Part shown: positions 44,748 to 53,886 of the stretch, piece by piece
Layout: each line of letters opens with the position of its first letter
Numbering within the stretch: position 1 is the stretch's first letter
From: Serratia liquefaciens
Lineage (GTDB): Bacteria > Pseudomonadota > Gammaproteobacteria > Enterobacterales > Enterobacteriaceae
Direction: 5' to 3'
NCBI RefSeq assembly: GCF_027594825.1
Contig: NZ_CP088930.1
Coordinates: 2,913,019 to 2,977,018 of the forward strand
DNA length: 64,000 nucleotides
The notes under the pieces: generated by a model
What the model was told of the DNA's origin: nothing
Database searches by the model: none
Seen by the model: only the letters and a program-made list of their open reading frames with translations
Made by a program: the position numbers and the translations under genes

Positions 44748-45563
44748 ATGGCTATTGAACTGATTGCGATTGATATGGACGGCACGCTGCTCAACCCGCA
44801 GCACCAAATTACGCCGGCGGTAAAGCAGGCAATCACCGAGGCGCGCCGTAAAGGGGTGCATGTGGTGCTGGCCACCGGGCGGCCTTACGTCGGCGTGCAA
44901 GACTATCTGCGTCAGTTGGACATTCAGGGACCTGGTGATTTTTGTATTACCTATAACGGTGCGCTGGTTTTGAAGGCGGTAGATGGTGCCTGCATTCTGC
45001 AGGAAACGCTGGGCTTTGAGGATTATCTCTACTTCGAGCAGATGGCGCGCGAATTCGGCGTTCACTATCAGGCATTTGATTTCGATACGTTGTATACACC
45101 GAACAAAGATATCGGCAAATACACCGTGCATGAATCGGAGATGACCGGCATTCCGCTCAAGTACCGCAGCGTGGAAGAGATGGATCCGGCGATTCGTTTC
45201 CCTAAGTTGATGATGGTCGACGAGCCTGAGCTGCTGGATCGCGCCATCGCTCGCATCCCGGCTGAAACGCGGGAGCGTTATACCATTCTGAAAAGCGCGC
45301 CGTATTTCCTGGAGATCCTGCATAACAACGTGGATAAAGGGACCGGCGTAAAAATGCTGGCCGATCATCTCGGTATTGCACAGCAGAACGTGATGACGTT
45401 GGGCGATCAGGCCAATGACACCGCGATGATTGAGTATGCCGGCGTTGGCGTGGCCATGGGCAATGCCATTGAGGAACTGAAGGCGGTGGCGCAGTTTGTG
45501 ACCACCACCAATACCGAAGACGGCGTGGCATATGCCATCGAGAAATTTGTGCTGAATGCCTAA
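44748..45563 (+). CDS. yidA: YidA, Cof-type HAD sugar phosphatase
   Basis: This 271-residue HAD hydrolase (E. coli YidA 270) has motif I DMDGTLL (Asp9), motif II ATGRPY, the Lys of motif III in NKDIG/KGTGVK and motif IV GDQANDTAMIEYAG. It dephosphorylates sugar phosphates such as erythrose-4-P and alpha-glucose-1-P in E. coli. It lies downstream of gyrB, as in E. coli. Confidence 0.94.
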   Translation: MAIELIAIDMDGTLLNPQHQITPAVKQAITEARRKGVHVVLATGRPYVGVQDYLRQLDIQGPGDFCITYNGALVLKAVDGACILQETLGFEDYLYFEQMAREFGVHYQAFDFDTLYTPNKDIGKYTVHESEMTGIPLKYRSVEEMDPAIRFPKLMMVDEPELLDRAIARIPAETRERYTILKSAPYFLEILHNNVDKGTGVKMLADHLGIAQQNVMTLGDQANDTAMIEYAGVGVAMGNAIEELKAVAQFVTTTNTEDGVAYAIEKFVLNA

Positions 45564-45579
45564 AGTTGTTTTGCATCAG

Positions 45580-45597
45580 GGGGCGCAGCTGCGCCCC
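45580..45597. terminator. Palindromic hairpin between convergent yidA and the cyclodeaminase gene
   Basis: A perfect palindrome GGGGCGCAGCTGCGCCCC (7-bp stem, AGCT loop), 16 bp after yidA and 9 bp from the end of the minus-strand gene. T-runs are weak on both sides, so it may serve as a bidirectional but inefficient terminator. Confidence 0.6.
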
Positions 45598-45606
45598 TTA
45601 ATCCCG

Positions 45607-46548
45607 TTATAACCGCGCTAAAATTCCCTTCACAATCTGCACATCCTGAATCGCCAAGCCGGTCAGATCGGCCAGGGTGATTTGCTCCGGATCGTTGCGC
45701 ACCTGCTTTCCTTGCGCCAGAGCGGTACCTAATTCGACGATGGGCATCGAAGCCAATAATCCCTGCCGATAAGCCGTGGCGATCTCGCCGTATTCGGTAC
45801 ATTGAGAAACAGAGTCTGCCAGCAAGACATCCGCCCTGGCCACCAGACCGCTCTCCAGTTCCTGTTTGCCGTGCGCATCGGCGCCGACCGCGGTGATGTG
45901 GGTGCCGGGCTGAATATCGGCAGCCCGCAGAATGGGCTCGCGGCTGGGTGTGGTGGTGATAATCAACCGGCAGTATGCCGCCAGCTCTGCCGCATCCTGG
46001 CTGATATTCACCCGGAAACCTTCGGCTTCAGCACTGCGACGGTAGGCTTGCAGCGCCTGCTCGCTGCGGCCCCATACCCAGACTTCCCGGCAGGCGGTCA
46101 CAGATTTTAGCTGTTGCAACTGCAACAGGGCCTGCATACCGCAGCCGACGATACCTATTGCCGAGATCTCCGTCGGTGCGCACAGTTCGGCGACGATCCG
46201 CCCGGCCAAAGCGGTGCGTAATGCGGTTAACCAGCCTTCGTCCAGCAACAACGCCTGCGGTTCACCGGTATGTGCCGAGAAAGCCATCATCAGCCCTTGA
46301 TTGCTGGCCAACCCTTGCGCCGGATTACGGTAAAAACCGGAGGAAACCTTGAGGACAAATTGCTCATCTCCTTCCAGCCACGCCGATTTAATACAGCAAT
46401 CGCCGGCTGCCTGCTCAAACAGAAAATGTTGTACCGGCGGTTGCTGTACCTGCCGTTGTGAGTAGGCAATAAATCCTTCTTTTAGCAGTAAAGTGGTGGC
46501 ATCTGCGTCGAAAGCTTCGAGTATCTGCCGTTTGTTAAGAATTTTCAT
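45607..46548 (-). CDS. Ornithine cyclodeaminase / mu-crystallin family protein
   Basis: This 313-residue protein has the Rossmann NAD motif GIVGCGMQALLQLQ at about residues 131-144 and family blocks NQGLMMAFSAHTGEP, LDEGWLTALRTALAG and the aspartate in AVGADAHGKQEL. The family includes ornithine cyclodeaminase, ketimine reductases, EutC and SbnB. The substrate cannot be read. Its start overlaps the end of the upstream dehydratase gene by 14 bp, so the two are translated from one message. Confidence 0.85.
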   Translation of the reverse strand: MKILNKRQILEAFDADATTLLLKEGFIAYSQRQVQQPPVQHFLFEQAAGDCCIKSAWLEGDEQFVLKVSSGFYRNPAQGLASNQGLMMAFSAHTGEPQALLLDEGWLTALRTALAGRIVAELCAPTEISAIGIVGCGMQALLQLQQLKSVTACREVWVWGRSEQALQAYRRSAEAEGFRVNISQDAAELAAYCRLIITTTPSREPILRAADIQPGTHITAVGADAHGKQELESGLVARADVLLADSVSQCTEYGEIATAYRQGLLASMPIVELGTALAQGKQVRNDPEQITLADLTGLAIQDVQIVKGILARL

Positions 46549-47503
46549 CGGCGATCGCCTTGAGGTATTTCTCCAGCACGATGTTTTTTCCGCACAGGAC
46601 CACGGCCACTTTTTTTCCCTGAAACTCCGGCGCCAATTTGATGGCGGCGGCTAAGGCTACCCCGGCAGCCCCTTCGACAATCCAGCGATCGCTGGCGGCA
46701 ATTTGACGCATTGCCTGCTTGATTTCAGTTTCACTGACCAAGACTTTGCGGTCGATCAGCTGCTGACACAGAGGGAAGGTGATGGCGCCGGGCTCCACGC
46801 CCCCGGCAGTGCCGTCGGACAGGGTATCTTGTTCTTCCACCGGGAAAATATGGCCGGCTTCCAATGCGCTGTACATGCTGGTGGCGTTTTCCGGCCAGCA
46901 GGCAATTAGCTGTGTTTTCGGCGATAGTCGCCGCAAAACGCTGCCGATACCCGAAATATAGCCGCCGCCACCTACCGCGACAAACACCGCATCCAAATCC
47001 GGCTGTTGTTCGACCAGCTCCATGCCGCAGGTCCCCTGACCGGCGATGACTTGCTCGTCATTATAGGGGGAGACATAAGCCTTCCCTTGTTCCTGCGCCG
47101 CCTTTTCTCCCGCCTGCTCGGCATTTAGCGCATCGCCCGCCACCAGTTCCACCTGGGCGCCCAGAGCGCGAATGGTGTCGAGTTTTATCGCCGCTGCCGT
47201 CTCCGGCGCATAAACCTTGACCTCAATGCCCATCAACTTTCCCGCCAGTGCCATTGCCTGGCCGTGATTACCGCTGGAGGCGGCGATCACCCCGCGCAGG
47301 CGTTGCTCGTCACTCAGCAGCCGCAGCTTGTTGCTGGCGCCACGGAATTTAAAAGAGCCGGTAGGCTGCAGGTGATCGCATTTCAGATACAGCTCGCAAC
47401 CCAACTGCTGCGACAGCAGCACGCTGCGTTCCAGCGGGGTCACACGAACCTGCGGGCGCAATTGCTGATGGGCGGAAACAATGGCATCGAATAAGTGGCT
47501 CAT
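46535..47503 (-). CDS. PLP-dependent threonine/serine dehydratase family protein
   Basis: This 322-residue fold-type II PLP enzyme has the Schiff-base lysine in SFKFRGA (Lys52), the SSGNHGQAMA phosphate-adjacent loop and the glycine-rich VGGGGYISG loop. It lacks a C-terminal ACT domain, so it is like catabolic threonine dehydratase, serine racemase or EutB. Paired with an ornithine-cyclodeaminase-like gene, it recalls the eutB-eutC pair of ectoine breakdown, though no other ectoine genes are present. Substrate uncertain. Confidence 0.85.
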   Translation of the reverse strand: MSHLFDAIVSAHQQLRPQVRVTPLERSVLLSQQLGCELYLKCDHLQPTGSFKFRGASNKLRLLSDEQRLRGVIAASSGNHGQAMALAGKLMGIEVKVYAPETAAAIKLDTIRALGAQVELVAGDALNAEQAGEKAAQEQGKAYVSPYNDEQVIAGQGTCGMELVEQQPDLDAVFVAVGGGGYISGIGSVLRRLSPKTQLIACWPENATSMYSALEAGHIFPVEEQDTLSDGTAGGVEPGAITFPLCQQLIDRKVLVSETEIKQAMRQIAASDRWIVEGAAGVALAAAIKLAPEFQGKKVAVVLCGKNIVLEKYLKAIADENS

Positions 47504-47675
47504 GGCGGCTCCGGTAAGAAGGTGTTTTTGTGGACTATAAAATCCAGTTTGTACTTTTTAGTATTTTTTGTAAACCCCAATCTGTCTGCGGGAAAGTGTG
47601 TCGATGGGCAATGTGAAGCCGCGCCCCAATCCGGTAAGATGGCGACTCAGTGCCAGCATGCGCAGGGGAGCCGCC

Positions 47676-48956
47676 ATGAGCCATCGGGAAAAACAGCTGA
47701 CTTTTGACCCACGTGGGCATCAGTTAACCAATATTAATATCTGGACGCCGGACAGCCAGTGGCTGGCTTACGACGTGCGCCCGAACGGTGCCTCCTTCAC
47801 CGGCCTGAGCATTGAGCGGGTGAATGTCGATAGCGGCGTAGTCGAAGTCGTGTATCGCGCCCAACAGGGGGCCCACGTTGGCGTTGTGACCGTCAGCCCG
47901 GATGAACCGGCCCGCTATGCTTTCATTCATGGGCCTGAGCACCCGGACAGCGTCTGGCATTACGATTTTCACCATCGCCGCGGGGTGATCGTCAGCGAAC
48001 CCGATCGTGAGCTGGCCATTACCCTGGATGCGATGGACATCACTCCCCCTTATACGCCGGGCGCACTGCGTGGCGGCACTCACGTACACGTGTTCAGCCC
48101 GGACGGCAGCCGCCTGAGCTTTACCTATAACGACCATGTGATGCATGAGCTGGATCGGGCGCAGGACCTGCGTAACGTTGGCGTGGCCGTGCCGTTGCAG
48201 GGGGTGAATCCGCCGAAGCAGCATCCACGTGAATATGACGGCAGCCACTACTGCGTGCTGGTGAGCGAGACCACGGCACAGCCGCAGCCCGGTAGCGATC
48301 AGATTAACCGCGCCTATGAAGAGGGCTGGGTCGGGCAAAGGGGTTATGTACGGCCCGATGGGAGTCAGCAGCGCTGGGCGCTGGCCTTTATCGGCGATAC
48401 CCTTTCCAGCGGCGGTGAGAAGTTGCCGGAAGTGTTTATTGTGGATTTGCCGCAGGATGACGCGGATTACGCCAGGGCCGGTTCCCGGCCGCTGCAGGGG
48501 ACCGAAAACAGCTTGCCTGCTCCGCCGCGTGGCGTGCGTCAGCGGCGGCTGACCTTTACCGGCGAGCGTCGTTATCCCGGCGTGGTAACCGCCCCACGTC
48601 ACTGGTTGCGCAGCTCGCCAGACGGCAGCATGATTGCCTGTTTGATGAAGGATGATGCGGGTGTGGTGCAGTTATGGACAGTTTCGCCGAATGGCGGTGA
48701 ACCACGGCAGGTCACTCGCGGCGATCAGGGGATCCAATCGGCGTTCAGCTGGCACCCGCAGGGTGGCCGGATTGCGCTGGTATGTGACAACAGCCTGATG
48801 CTGTGCGAGGTGGCCAGTGGCCGCATGCAGCGCCTGACTCAGCGGACGGCGCTGCCGCCATCGGGCGATGCTATCGTATTTTCACCGGATGGAAACAAAG
48901 TGGCCTTTATGCGCGAGGTCGACGGATTCAGCCAGATTTTTGTGGTTGAAGCCTGA
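47676..48956 (+). CDS. yidR: YidR, DUF3748 beta-propeller-like protein
   Basis: This 426-residue protein is a clear homologue of E. coli YidR (415). ATG 47676 (MSHREKQLTFDPRGHQ) is chosen over an in-frame ATG 26 codons upstream, because the extension is not family-like and there is an AGGGGAG site. TolB-like beta-propeller repeats (SPDGNKVAFM, SPDGSMIACLM, SPDGSRLSFTY) are visible. Function unknown. It has a short extra loop GQRGYVRPDGSQQRW that E. coli YidR lacks. Convergent with yidQ. Confidence 0.9.
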   Translation: MSHREKQLTFDPRGHQLTNINIWTPDSQWLAYDVRPNGASFTGLSIERVNVDSGVVEVVYRAQQGAHVGVVTVSPDEPARYAFIHGPEHPDSVWHYDFHHRRGVIVSEPDRELAITLDAMDITPPYTPGALRGGTHVHVFSPDGSRLSFTYNDHVMHELDRAQDLRNVGVAVPLQGVNPPKQHPREYDGSHYCVLVSETTAQPQPGSDQINRAYEEGWVGQRGYVRPDGSQQRWALAFIGDTLSSGGEKLPEVFIVDLPQDDADYARAGSRPLQGTENSLPAPPRGVRQRRLTFTGERRYPGVVTAPRHWLRSSPDGSMIACLMKDDAGVVQLWTVSPNGGEPRQVTRGDQGIQSAFSWHPQGGRIALVCDNSLMLCEVASGRMQRLTQRTALPPSGDAIVFSPDGNKVAFMREVDGFSQIFVVEA

Positions 48957-48961
48957 TCAAC

Positions 48962-48980
48962 TGCGGGCCACAAGCCCGCA
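48962..48980. terminator. Hairpin between convergent yidR and yidQ
   Basis: A perfect 7-bp stem TGCGGGC / GCCCGCA with loop CACAA in the 34-bp space between the two gene ends; no clear T-run. Confidence 0.55.
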
Positions 48981-48990
48981 ACTGCGTAGT

Positions 48991-49335
48991 TTACTGTGGG
49001 GTTGTCGTGGCGGCATGGGCAGGATCGCCGCTGGCGGCCAGATTCTGTTCTTCACCGCGCAAGATCCGCGCTCTGGGTGAGTCTGTGGTGCTGTCGCTGC
49101 CGGAGCGAATGTAGTCGTAAGGCAGCAATACGGTATCCATCACCGCCGAGAATGGCAGGTCCAACGCCACCAGCGGCATCATCGCCCAACTGGTATTGTC
49201 GTCCTTCAGCATATCCACGCTGGCACGGGTGCCAGGATAGTAACCCTGATTAGGGCCAGTATGACTCATTACGCTGGAGCAGCCGTTGGTCGCTAACAGC
49301 ATGCAACTGGTTGCTATGACTCTTATCGTTTTCAT
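48991..49335 (-). CDS. yidQ: YidQ, small lipoprotein (DUF1375)
   Basis: This 114-residue protein has an N-terminal lipoprotein signal with the cysteine at residue 19 (LLATNGCSS), a non-ideal lipobox. The block SSVMSHTGPNQGYYPGTRAS and DLPFSAVMDTVLLPYD match E. coli YidQ. It should be anchored in the cell envelope; function unknown. It lies divergent from ibpA, as in E. coli. Confidence 0.88.
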   Translation of the reverse strand: MKTIRVIATSCMLLATNGCSSVMSHTGPNQGYYPGTRASVDMLKDDNTSWAMMPLVALDLPFSAVMDTVLLPYDYIRSGSDSTTDSPRARILRGEEQNLAASGDPAHAATTTPQ

Positions 49336-49497
49336 TTTCCATCCTGCAGGGTGCTGTTCCCCAAAATCTGCTGATCTATAACATCCTCTGGATGTTTTAA
49401 AAGGAGCAAGGACCCGCTCTGTGGCGGTTGTCTCACTTTATTGTAAGGGATAAAAAAACTTTCGCCGAACTGATTGTCATTTTTTTGATCGTGGGCG

Positions 49498-49526
49498 GTT
49501 GAAATGGTGAAAGCGACCCCCATTTT
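49498..49526 (+). promoter_or_regulatory. Sigma-32 heat-shock promoter of ibpA
   Basis: GTTGAAA (49498-49504, -35 consensus CTTGAAA), a 13-bp spacer, then CCCCATTTT (49518-49526, -10 consensus CCCCATNT). It lies about 110 bp before ibpA, leaving room for a long leader. Confidence 0.88.
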
Positions 49527-49608
49527 CTTATCAGAGCCAAATTAAGAATTTGCCGTAAGGGAGTTCTGGCTATTTAGTCTGTCCATGATGGAAGACTTAA
49601 TTATTCAA

Positions 49609-49632
49609 CCTCGCTGAAGTGCCTTAGGAGGC
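49609..49632 (+). ncRNA. ROSE-like RNA thermometer at the ibpA start
   Basis: The leader has CCTCGCT (49609-49615), with the ROSE signature U(U/C)GCU, able to pair with the Shine-Dalgarno AGGAGG (49626-49631) leaving the typical bulged G. At low temperature this would hide the ribosome site 7 bp before ATG 49639; heat would open it. Confidence 0.85.
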
Positions 49633-49638
49633 TGTTTT

Positions 49639-50052
49639 ATGCGTAACTTTGATCTTTCACCGCTTTACCGTTCCGCGATTGGATTTGACCGTTTGTTTAA
49701 CGCGTTGGAGGCAGGACAGAGCCAAGGCAATGGCGGTTATCCACCCTATAACGTTGAGCTGGTAGATGAAAATCATTACCGCATTGCCATTGCGGTGGCC
49801 GGATTTGCCGAGCAGGAACTGGAAATCACTACCCAGGACAATCTGCTGATAGTCCGTGGCGCCCATAATAGTGAACCGGCGGAAAGAACCTACTTATATC
49901 AAGGTATTGCCGAGCGTAATTTTGAACGCAAATTCCAGCTGGCCGAGCATATCCAAATTAAAGGCGCCAAACTGGAAAACGGGTTGCTGTATATCGATAT
50001 GGAACGCCTGGTACCGGAAACATTAAAACCGCGTCGTATAGAAATTAAATAA
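49639..50052 (+). CDS. ibpA: IbpA, small heat-shock protein
   Basis: This 137-residue Hsp20 protein is the E. coli length, starting [20 protein letters not shown]. The alpha-crystallin domain covers about residues 35-125 and includes the GVL-like ENGLLYIDM block. The C-terminal IEIK is the interface motif. It binds aggregates for later refolding by DnaK/ClpB. Controlled by sigma-32 and a ROSE element. Confidence 0.97.
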   Translation: MRNFDLSPLYRSAIGFDRLFNALEAGQSQGNGGYPPYNVELVDENHYRIAIAVAGFAEQELEITTQDNLLIVRGAHNSEPAERTYLYQGIAERNFERKFQLAEHIQIKGAKLENGLLYIDMERLVPETLKPRRIEIK

Positions 50053-50123
50053 TTCATATTTCATCGGCGAAACGTCTCGCTGGTGCAATGTTCATGCCTG
50101 CCGACAGGGGGCACTAAAAATTA

Positions 50124-50142
50124 CCTCGCTTCATAGAAGGAG
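50124..50142 (+). ncRNA. ROSE-like RNA thermometer at the ibpB start
   Basis: CTCGCTTC (50125-50132) pairs with GAAGGAG (50136-50142), leaving one bulged G, in a short hairpin that covers the Shine-Dalgarno of ibpB (ATG 50151). The UCGCU core is the ROSE signature. Confidence 0.8.
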
Positions 50143-50150
50143 TTTACATC

Positions 50151-50579
50151 ATGCGTAATTACGATCTTTCACCTTTACTGCGTCAGTGGATTGGTTTCGA
50201 CAAGTTGGCCAGTTCAATGGGCGGCCAGGAGCCACAGGGGTTCCCGCCTTACAACATTGAGAAAACCGACGACAACCACTACCGCATTTCTCTGGCGTTA
50301 GCCGGGTTTAAACAAAGTGAGCTGGATATTGAAGTAGAAGGCCCACGCCTGACCGTACGTGGCAAGCCGACATCGCCAGAAAAACAGGTGGAATATCTGC
50401 ATCAGGGGTTGGTGTTCAAAGACTTCAACCTGACCTTCACGCTGGCTGAACACCTGCAGGTCTCTGAGGCCAAGTTTGAAAACGGCCTGCTGCATATCGA
50501 TCTGGTGCGTCATGTCCCAGAAGCTCTGCAGCCACAGCGTATCGCCATCGGCACCACGCCGGGGCTGGAAGCCAAATAA
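50151..50579 (+). CDS. ibpB: IbpB, small heat-shock protein
   Basis: This 142-residue partner of IbpA is the E. coli length, [20 protein letters not shown]. The alpha-crystallin domain spans about residues 38-125, with [17 protein letters not shown] and a C-terminal RIAIG interface motif. It lies 98 bp after ibpA, so it is probably co-transcribed, with its own thermometer. Confidence 0.97.
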   Translation: MRNYDLSPLLRQWIGFDKLASSMGGQEPQGFPPYNIEKTDDNHYRISLALAGFKQSELDIEVEGPRLTVRGKPTSPEKQVEYLHQGLVFKDFNLTFTLAEHLQVSEAKFENGLLHIDLVRHVPEALQPQRIAIGTTPGLEAK

Positions 50580-50592
50580 CGCTTTGAAAAAC

Positions 50593-50690
50593 GCATAGTT
50601 TTACCTATGCATTTCAGGCCGCAGAGGTTCGTACGGCGGCCTGAAAGAGAAAAGGTATCGACGGGGGAAGTCCAAACGGGCTTCCCCCGT
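50593..50690 (+). terminator. Three consecutive hairpins after ibpB
   Basis: GCATAG / CTATGC (50593-50610); a perfect 11-bp TTTCAGGCCGC / GCGGCCTGAAA (50612-50646); a perfect 10-bp ACGGGGGAAG / CTTCCCCCGT (50661-50690). None is followed by a strong T-run, but together they should end or stabilise the ibp message. Confidence 0.65.
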
Positions 50691-50803
50691 TGCATTATGT
50701 GGCTCACCCCACAGTCGCGTTTTCCTACCTATGCCAAAATCCCTGTTAATTGTGTGACTTTGGCCGCAAACCGGTTGTTAAACTTCTGGCAAGGATGTGA
50801 CCT

Positions 50804-52462
50804 ATGAGCGAAATCGCCCTGACCGTCAGTATGTTGGCGTTGGTGGCCGTTCTCGGGCTGTGGATGGGTAACTGGAAGCTGTATGGGGTTGGATTGGGTA
50901 TTGGTGGGGTGCTGTTTGGCGGCATTATCGTCGGGCATTTCGCCCAGAGCTGGCAGCTCAGTCTCAATGGCGACATGCTGCACTTCATTCAGGAATTTGG
51001 CCTGATCCTGTTCGTTTACACCATAGGTATTCAGGTCGGGCCCGGTTTCTTTTCTTCCTTGCGGGTATCCGGGTTGCGGCTCAACGGCTTCGCCATTTTG
51101 CTGGTGCTGGTGGGCGGAGTGGTCGCGGCGGGGGTTCACAAGCTGTTTGACGTCCCGCTGCCGATCATTCTTGGCGTGTTCTCCGGCGCGGTCACCAATA
51201 CCCCTGCACTCGGCGCCGGGCAGCAAATTCTTACCGATTTGGGCTCAGATCCGGCAATGGTCGATCGCATGGGGATGGGCTATGCCATGGCCTATCCGTT
51301 CGGTATCTGCGGCATTCTGCTGGTGATGTGGCTGATACGTCTGTTTTTCCGCATCAATATCGAACGGGAGGCTCAGGCCTTTGAAAGCAGCCTGGGTAAC
51401 CAGCGCGAGCTGCTGCAAACCATGAATATCGCGGTGCGTAACCCGAACCTGCAAGGGATGGCGATCAAGAATGTGCCGTTGCTGAACGGTGAGGATATTA
51501 TCTGTTCACGCCTGAAACGCGGTGAGTTGCTGATGGTACCGGCGCCGCTCGAGAGGCTGGAACTGGGCGACTATCTGCATCTGGTGGGCAAACGTGAAAG
51601 TCTGGAAAACGCCCGGCTGGTGATTGGCGAAGAGGTCGACGTCTCGCTGTCAACGCGGGGGACGGAGCTGCAGGTGGTGAGGGCGGTGGTGACCAATGAA
51701 AAAGTCCTGGGCAGCAAAATCCGCGATCTGAACCTGAAGCAAAAATACGATGTGGTGATTTCGCGCCTCAATCGCGCGGGGGTCGAACTGGTGGCAGGCA
51801 GCAATGTGACGCTGCAATTCGGCGACATCCTCAACCTGGTTGGCCGACCGGAGTCCATCGAGGCGGTGGCGGCCATTGTCGGTAATGCCCAACAGAAGCT
51901 GCAGCAGGTGCAAATGTTGCCGGTGTTTATCGGTATCGGTTTGGGAGTGCTTTTGGGGTCTATACCGCTGTTTGTGCCGGGTTTTCCAGCAGCATTGCGC
52001 CTCGGGCTGGCCGGTGGGCCCTTGGTCGCGGCCTTGATACTCGGGCGTATCGGTAGCATCGGCAAGCTGTATTGGTTTATGCCGCCCAGCGCCAACCTGG
52101 CGCTGCGTGAACTGGGTATCGTGCTGTTTCTGGCGGTGGTGGGGCTGAAGTCGGGCGGTAACTTTGTCGATACCCTGATTAATGGCGAAGGGATGGTGTG
52201 GATTGGTTACGGGGCACTGATCACCGCAATCCCGTTGCTCAGCGTTGGCGTATTGGCGCGGACGGTGGGCAAGATGAATTATTTGACGCTGTCCGGCATG
52301 CTGGCGGGTTCCATGACCGATCCGCCGGCGCTGGCTTTTGCTAACGGTCTGCACCCGACCAGCGGCGCTGCCGCGCTGTCTTACGCCACGGTTTACCCTT
52401 TGGCGATGTTCCTGCGCATCATGTCGCCTCAACTGCTGGCGGTGTTGTTCTGGGTAATGTGA
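50804..52462 (+). CDS. yidE: YidE, AspT/YidE-family putative transporter
   Basis: This 552-residue membrane protein (E. coli YidE 553) has an N-terminal group of membrane segments, two central RCK_C (TrkA-C) domains (about residues 190-370) and a C-terminal repeat of membrane segments. Duplicated signature blocks [18 protein letters not shown] and [18 protein letters not shown], and [13 protein letters not shown] and [12 protein letters not shown], show internal duplication. Substrate unknown; AspT relatives exchange aspartate and alanine. Confidence 0.93.
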   Translation: MSEIALTVSMLALVAVLGLWMGNWKLYGVGLGIGGVLFGGIIVGHFAQSWQLSLNGDMLHFIQEFGLILFVYTIGIQVGPGFFSSLRVSGLRLNGFAILLVLVGGVVAAGVHKLFDVPLPIILGVFSGAVTNTPALGAGQQILTDLGSDPAMVDRMGMGYAMAYPFGICGILLVMWLIRLFFRINIEREAQAFESSLGNQRELLQTMNIAVRNPNLQGMAIKNVPLLNGEDIICSRLKRGELLMVPAPLERLELGDYLHLVGKRESLENARLVIGEEVDVSLSTRGTELQVVRAVVTNEKVLGSKIRDLNLKQKYDVVISRLNRAGVELVAGSNVTLQFGDILNLVGRPESIEAVAAIVGNAQQKLQQVQMLPVFIGIGLGVLLGSIPLFVPGFPAALRLGLAGGPLVAALILGRIGSIGKLYWFMPPSANLALRELGIVLFLAVVGLKSGGNFVDTLINGEGMVWIGYGALITAIPLLSVGVLARTVGKMNYLTLSGMLAGSMTDPPALAFANGLHPTSGAAALSYATVYPLAMFLRIMSPQLLAVLFWVM

Positions 52463-52468
52463 AGTTTT

Positions 52469-52489
52469 GGGGCGCCTTCTGCGCGCCCC
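52469..52489. terminator. Hairpin between convergent yidE and avtA
   Basis: A 7-bp stem GGGGCGC / GCGCCCC with a 7-base loop in the 36-bp spacer between the two gene ends; weak T-runs. Confidence 0.5.
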
Positions 52490-52498
52490 ATTCGAGGA

Positions 52499-53752
52499 TC
52501 AGCCAGCTTCCTGATGAGCACGCTCAATCTCTTCCGCCAGTATCGCCACGCCACGTTCAATTTTCTCCGGATCTGGCACGTAGTTCATCCGCATGCACTG
52601 ATGAGTATGCGGCCACTCATGCTCCAGTCCCGGAAAGAAGTAGTGGCCCGGCACCATCAGCACGCCGCGTTTTTTCAGACGCTGATACAGCAGCTCGGTG
52701 GTGATCGGCAGATCCTTGAACCACAGCCAAAGGAAAATAGCCCCTTCCGGTTTATGGATCAGGCAGCGTTCCGGCGACAGATAGCGGCGGATAATGCTGA
52801 TGGTCTGTTCGACGCGTTGCTTGTAGAACGGGCGGATCACCTCGTTTGACAGCCGCAACAGGTCACCACGTTCGATCATTTCCGTTGCCATCGCCGGCCC
52901 CATGCTGCCTGGCGACAAGCTGATAATGCCGTTCATGTTGGTCAGGGCACCGATGGTTTTCTCATCGGCGATCACGATGCCGCAGCGCGAGCCGGGCAGG
53001 CCCAGTTTTGACAGGCTCATGCACAGGATAATGTTTGGGTTCCACAGCGGCGTAGCGTCACTGAAGATAATGCCGGGGAAGGGCACGCCGTAGGCGTTAT
53101 CGATCACCAGCGGGATATTGCGCTGCTGCGCCAGCCGATCAAGCTTCATCAGCTCTTCGTCAGTGATCACGTTGCCGGTTGGGTTGGTCGGGCGTGACAC
53201 GCAGATCATGCCGATATCGTCGCCGATATTCAGATGTTCAAAGTCAACGTGATACTTGAACTGGCCTTCCGGCAGCAGCTCAATGTTGGGCTTGGCTGAA
53301 ACAAACAGCCCCTCGTCCAACCCGGCATCGGCATAGCCGATATATTCCGGCGCCAGCGGAAACAGCACGCGGCGACGGCTGCCGTCGGCATAGCGCCCGG
53401 CAAACAGGTTAAACAAGTAGAAAAATGCGCTCTGACTGCCATTTGTCAGTGCAATGTTCTGTGGCGAGATCTGCCAGCCCAGCTCATCGCGCAGCAAATT
53501 AGCCAGCGCTTTCAGCAGGGCGTCTTTGCCCTGCGGGCCGTCATAGTTACACAGCGCCTCGGTCAGTTTGCCCTGATCGAGCATGTCCTGGCACAGTTGT
53601 TTGAAGTAGCTTTCCATCTCTGGAATTTGCGCCGGATTACCGCCGCCGAGCATGATGGCACCGGGGGTGCGCAGGCCTTCGTTCAGGTCATCCATTAAAC
53701 GGGTAATGCCCGCGTAACGGGTAAATTTGTCGCCGAAAAGTGAAAAAGTCAT
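52499..53752 (-). CDS. avtA: AvtA, valine-pyruvate aminotransferase
   Basis: This 417-residue PLP aminotransferase is the exact E. coli length from MTFSLFGDKFTRYAG; a 41-codon in-frame extension upstream is not used. The PLP lysine is in SMSLSKLGLPGSRCG, with NPTGNV and NAYGVPFPG cofactor contacts. It converts pyruvate plus valine to alanine and 2-ketoisovalerate. It lies after malS, as in E. coli. Confidence 0.96.
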   Translation of the reverse strand: MTFSLFGDKFTRYAGITRLMDDLNEGLRTPGAIMLGGGNPAQIPEMESYFKQLCQDMLDQGKLTEALCNYDGPQGKDALLKALANLLRDELGWQISPQNIALTNGSQSAFFYLFNLFAGRYADGSRRRVLFPLAPEYIGYADAGLDEGLFVSAKPNIELLPEGQFKYHVDFEHLNIGDDIGMICVSRPTNPTGNVITDEELMKLDRLAQQRNIPLVIDNAYGVPFPGIIFSDATPLWNPNIILCMSLSKLGLPGSRCGIVIADEKTIGALTNMNGIISLSPGSMGPAMATEMIERGDLLRLSNEVIRPFYKQRVEQTISIIRRYLSPERCLIHKPEGAIFLWLWFKDLPITTELLYQRLKKRGVLMVPGHYFFPGLEHEWPHTHQCMRMNYVPDPEKIERGVAILAEEIERAHQEAG

Positions 53753-53832
53753 AGGTGCAACTGTATTGTTTTTAGCAGGTAATACCCCACCATACCGCCA
53801 GACAATTTCCGGTGCAATGCGGTTCATAAAAC

Positions 53833-53867
53833 AACCATCGGGAGTAAACTTCACCCGATGGTTTTTT
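53833..53867. terminator. Terminator of malS (bidirectional)
   Basis: A perfect 10-bp stem AACCATCGGG / CCCGATGGTT with an 11-base loop. On the minus strand it is followed by a T-rich run (TTGTTTTATG), and on the plus strand by TTTT. It lies 20 bp after malS and before avtA. Confidence 0.82.
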
Positions 53868-53886
53868 AGCAGCATATTTCTCTGAA

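Larger units (their letters stand above)
49336..49638. other. yidQ-ibpA intergenic region
   Basis: A 303-bp region with no gene. It contains the sigma-32 promoter and the ROSE-like leader of ibpA, annotated separately. Confidence 0.7.
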
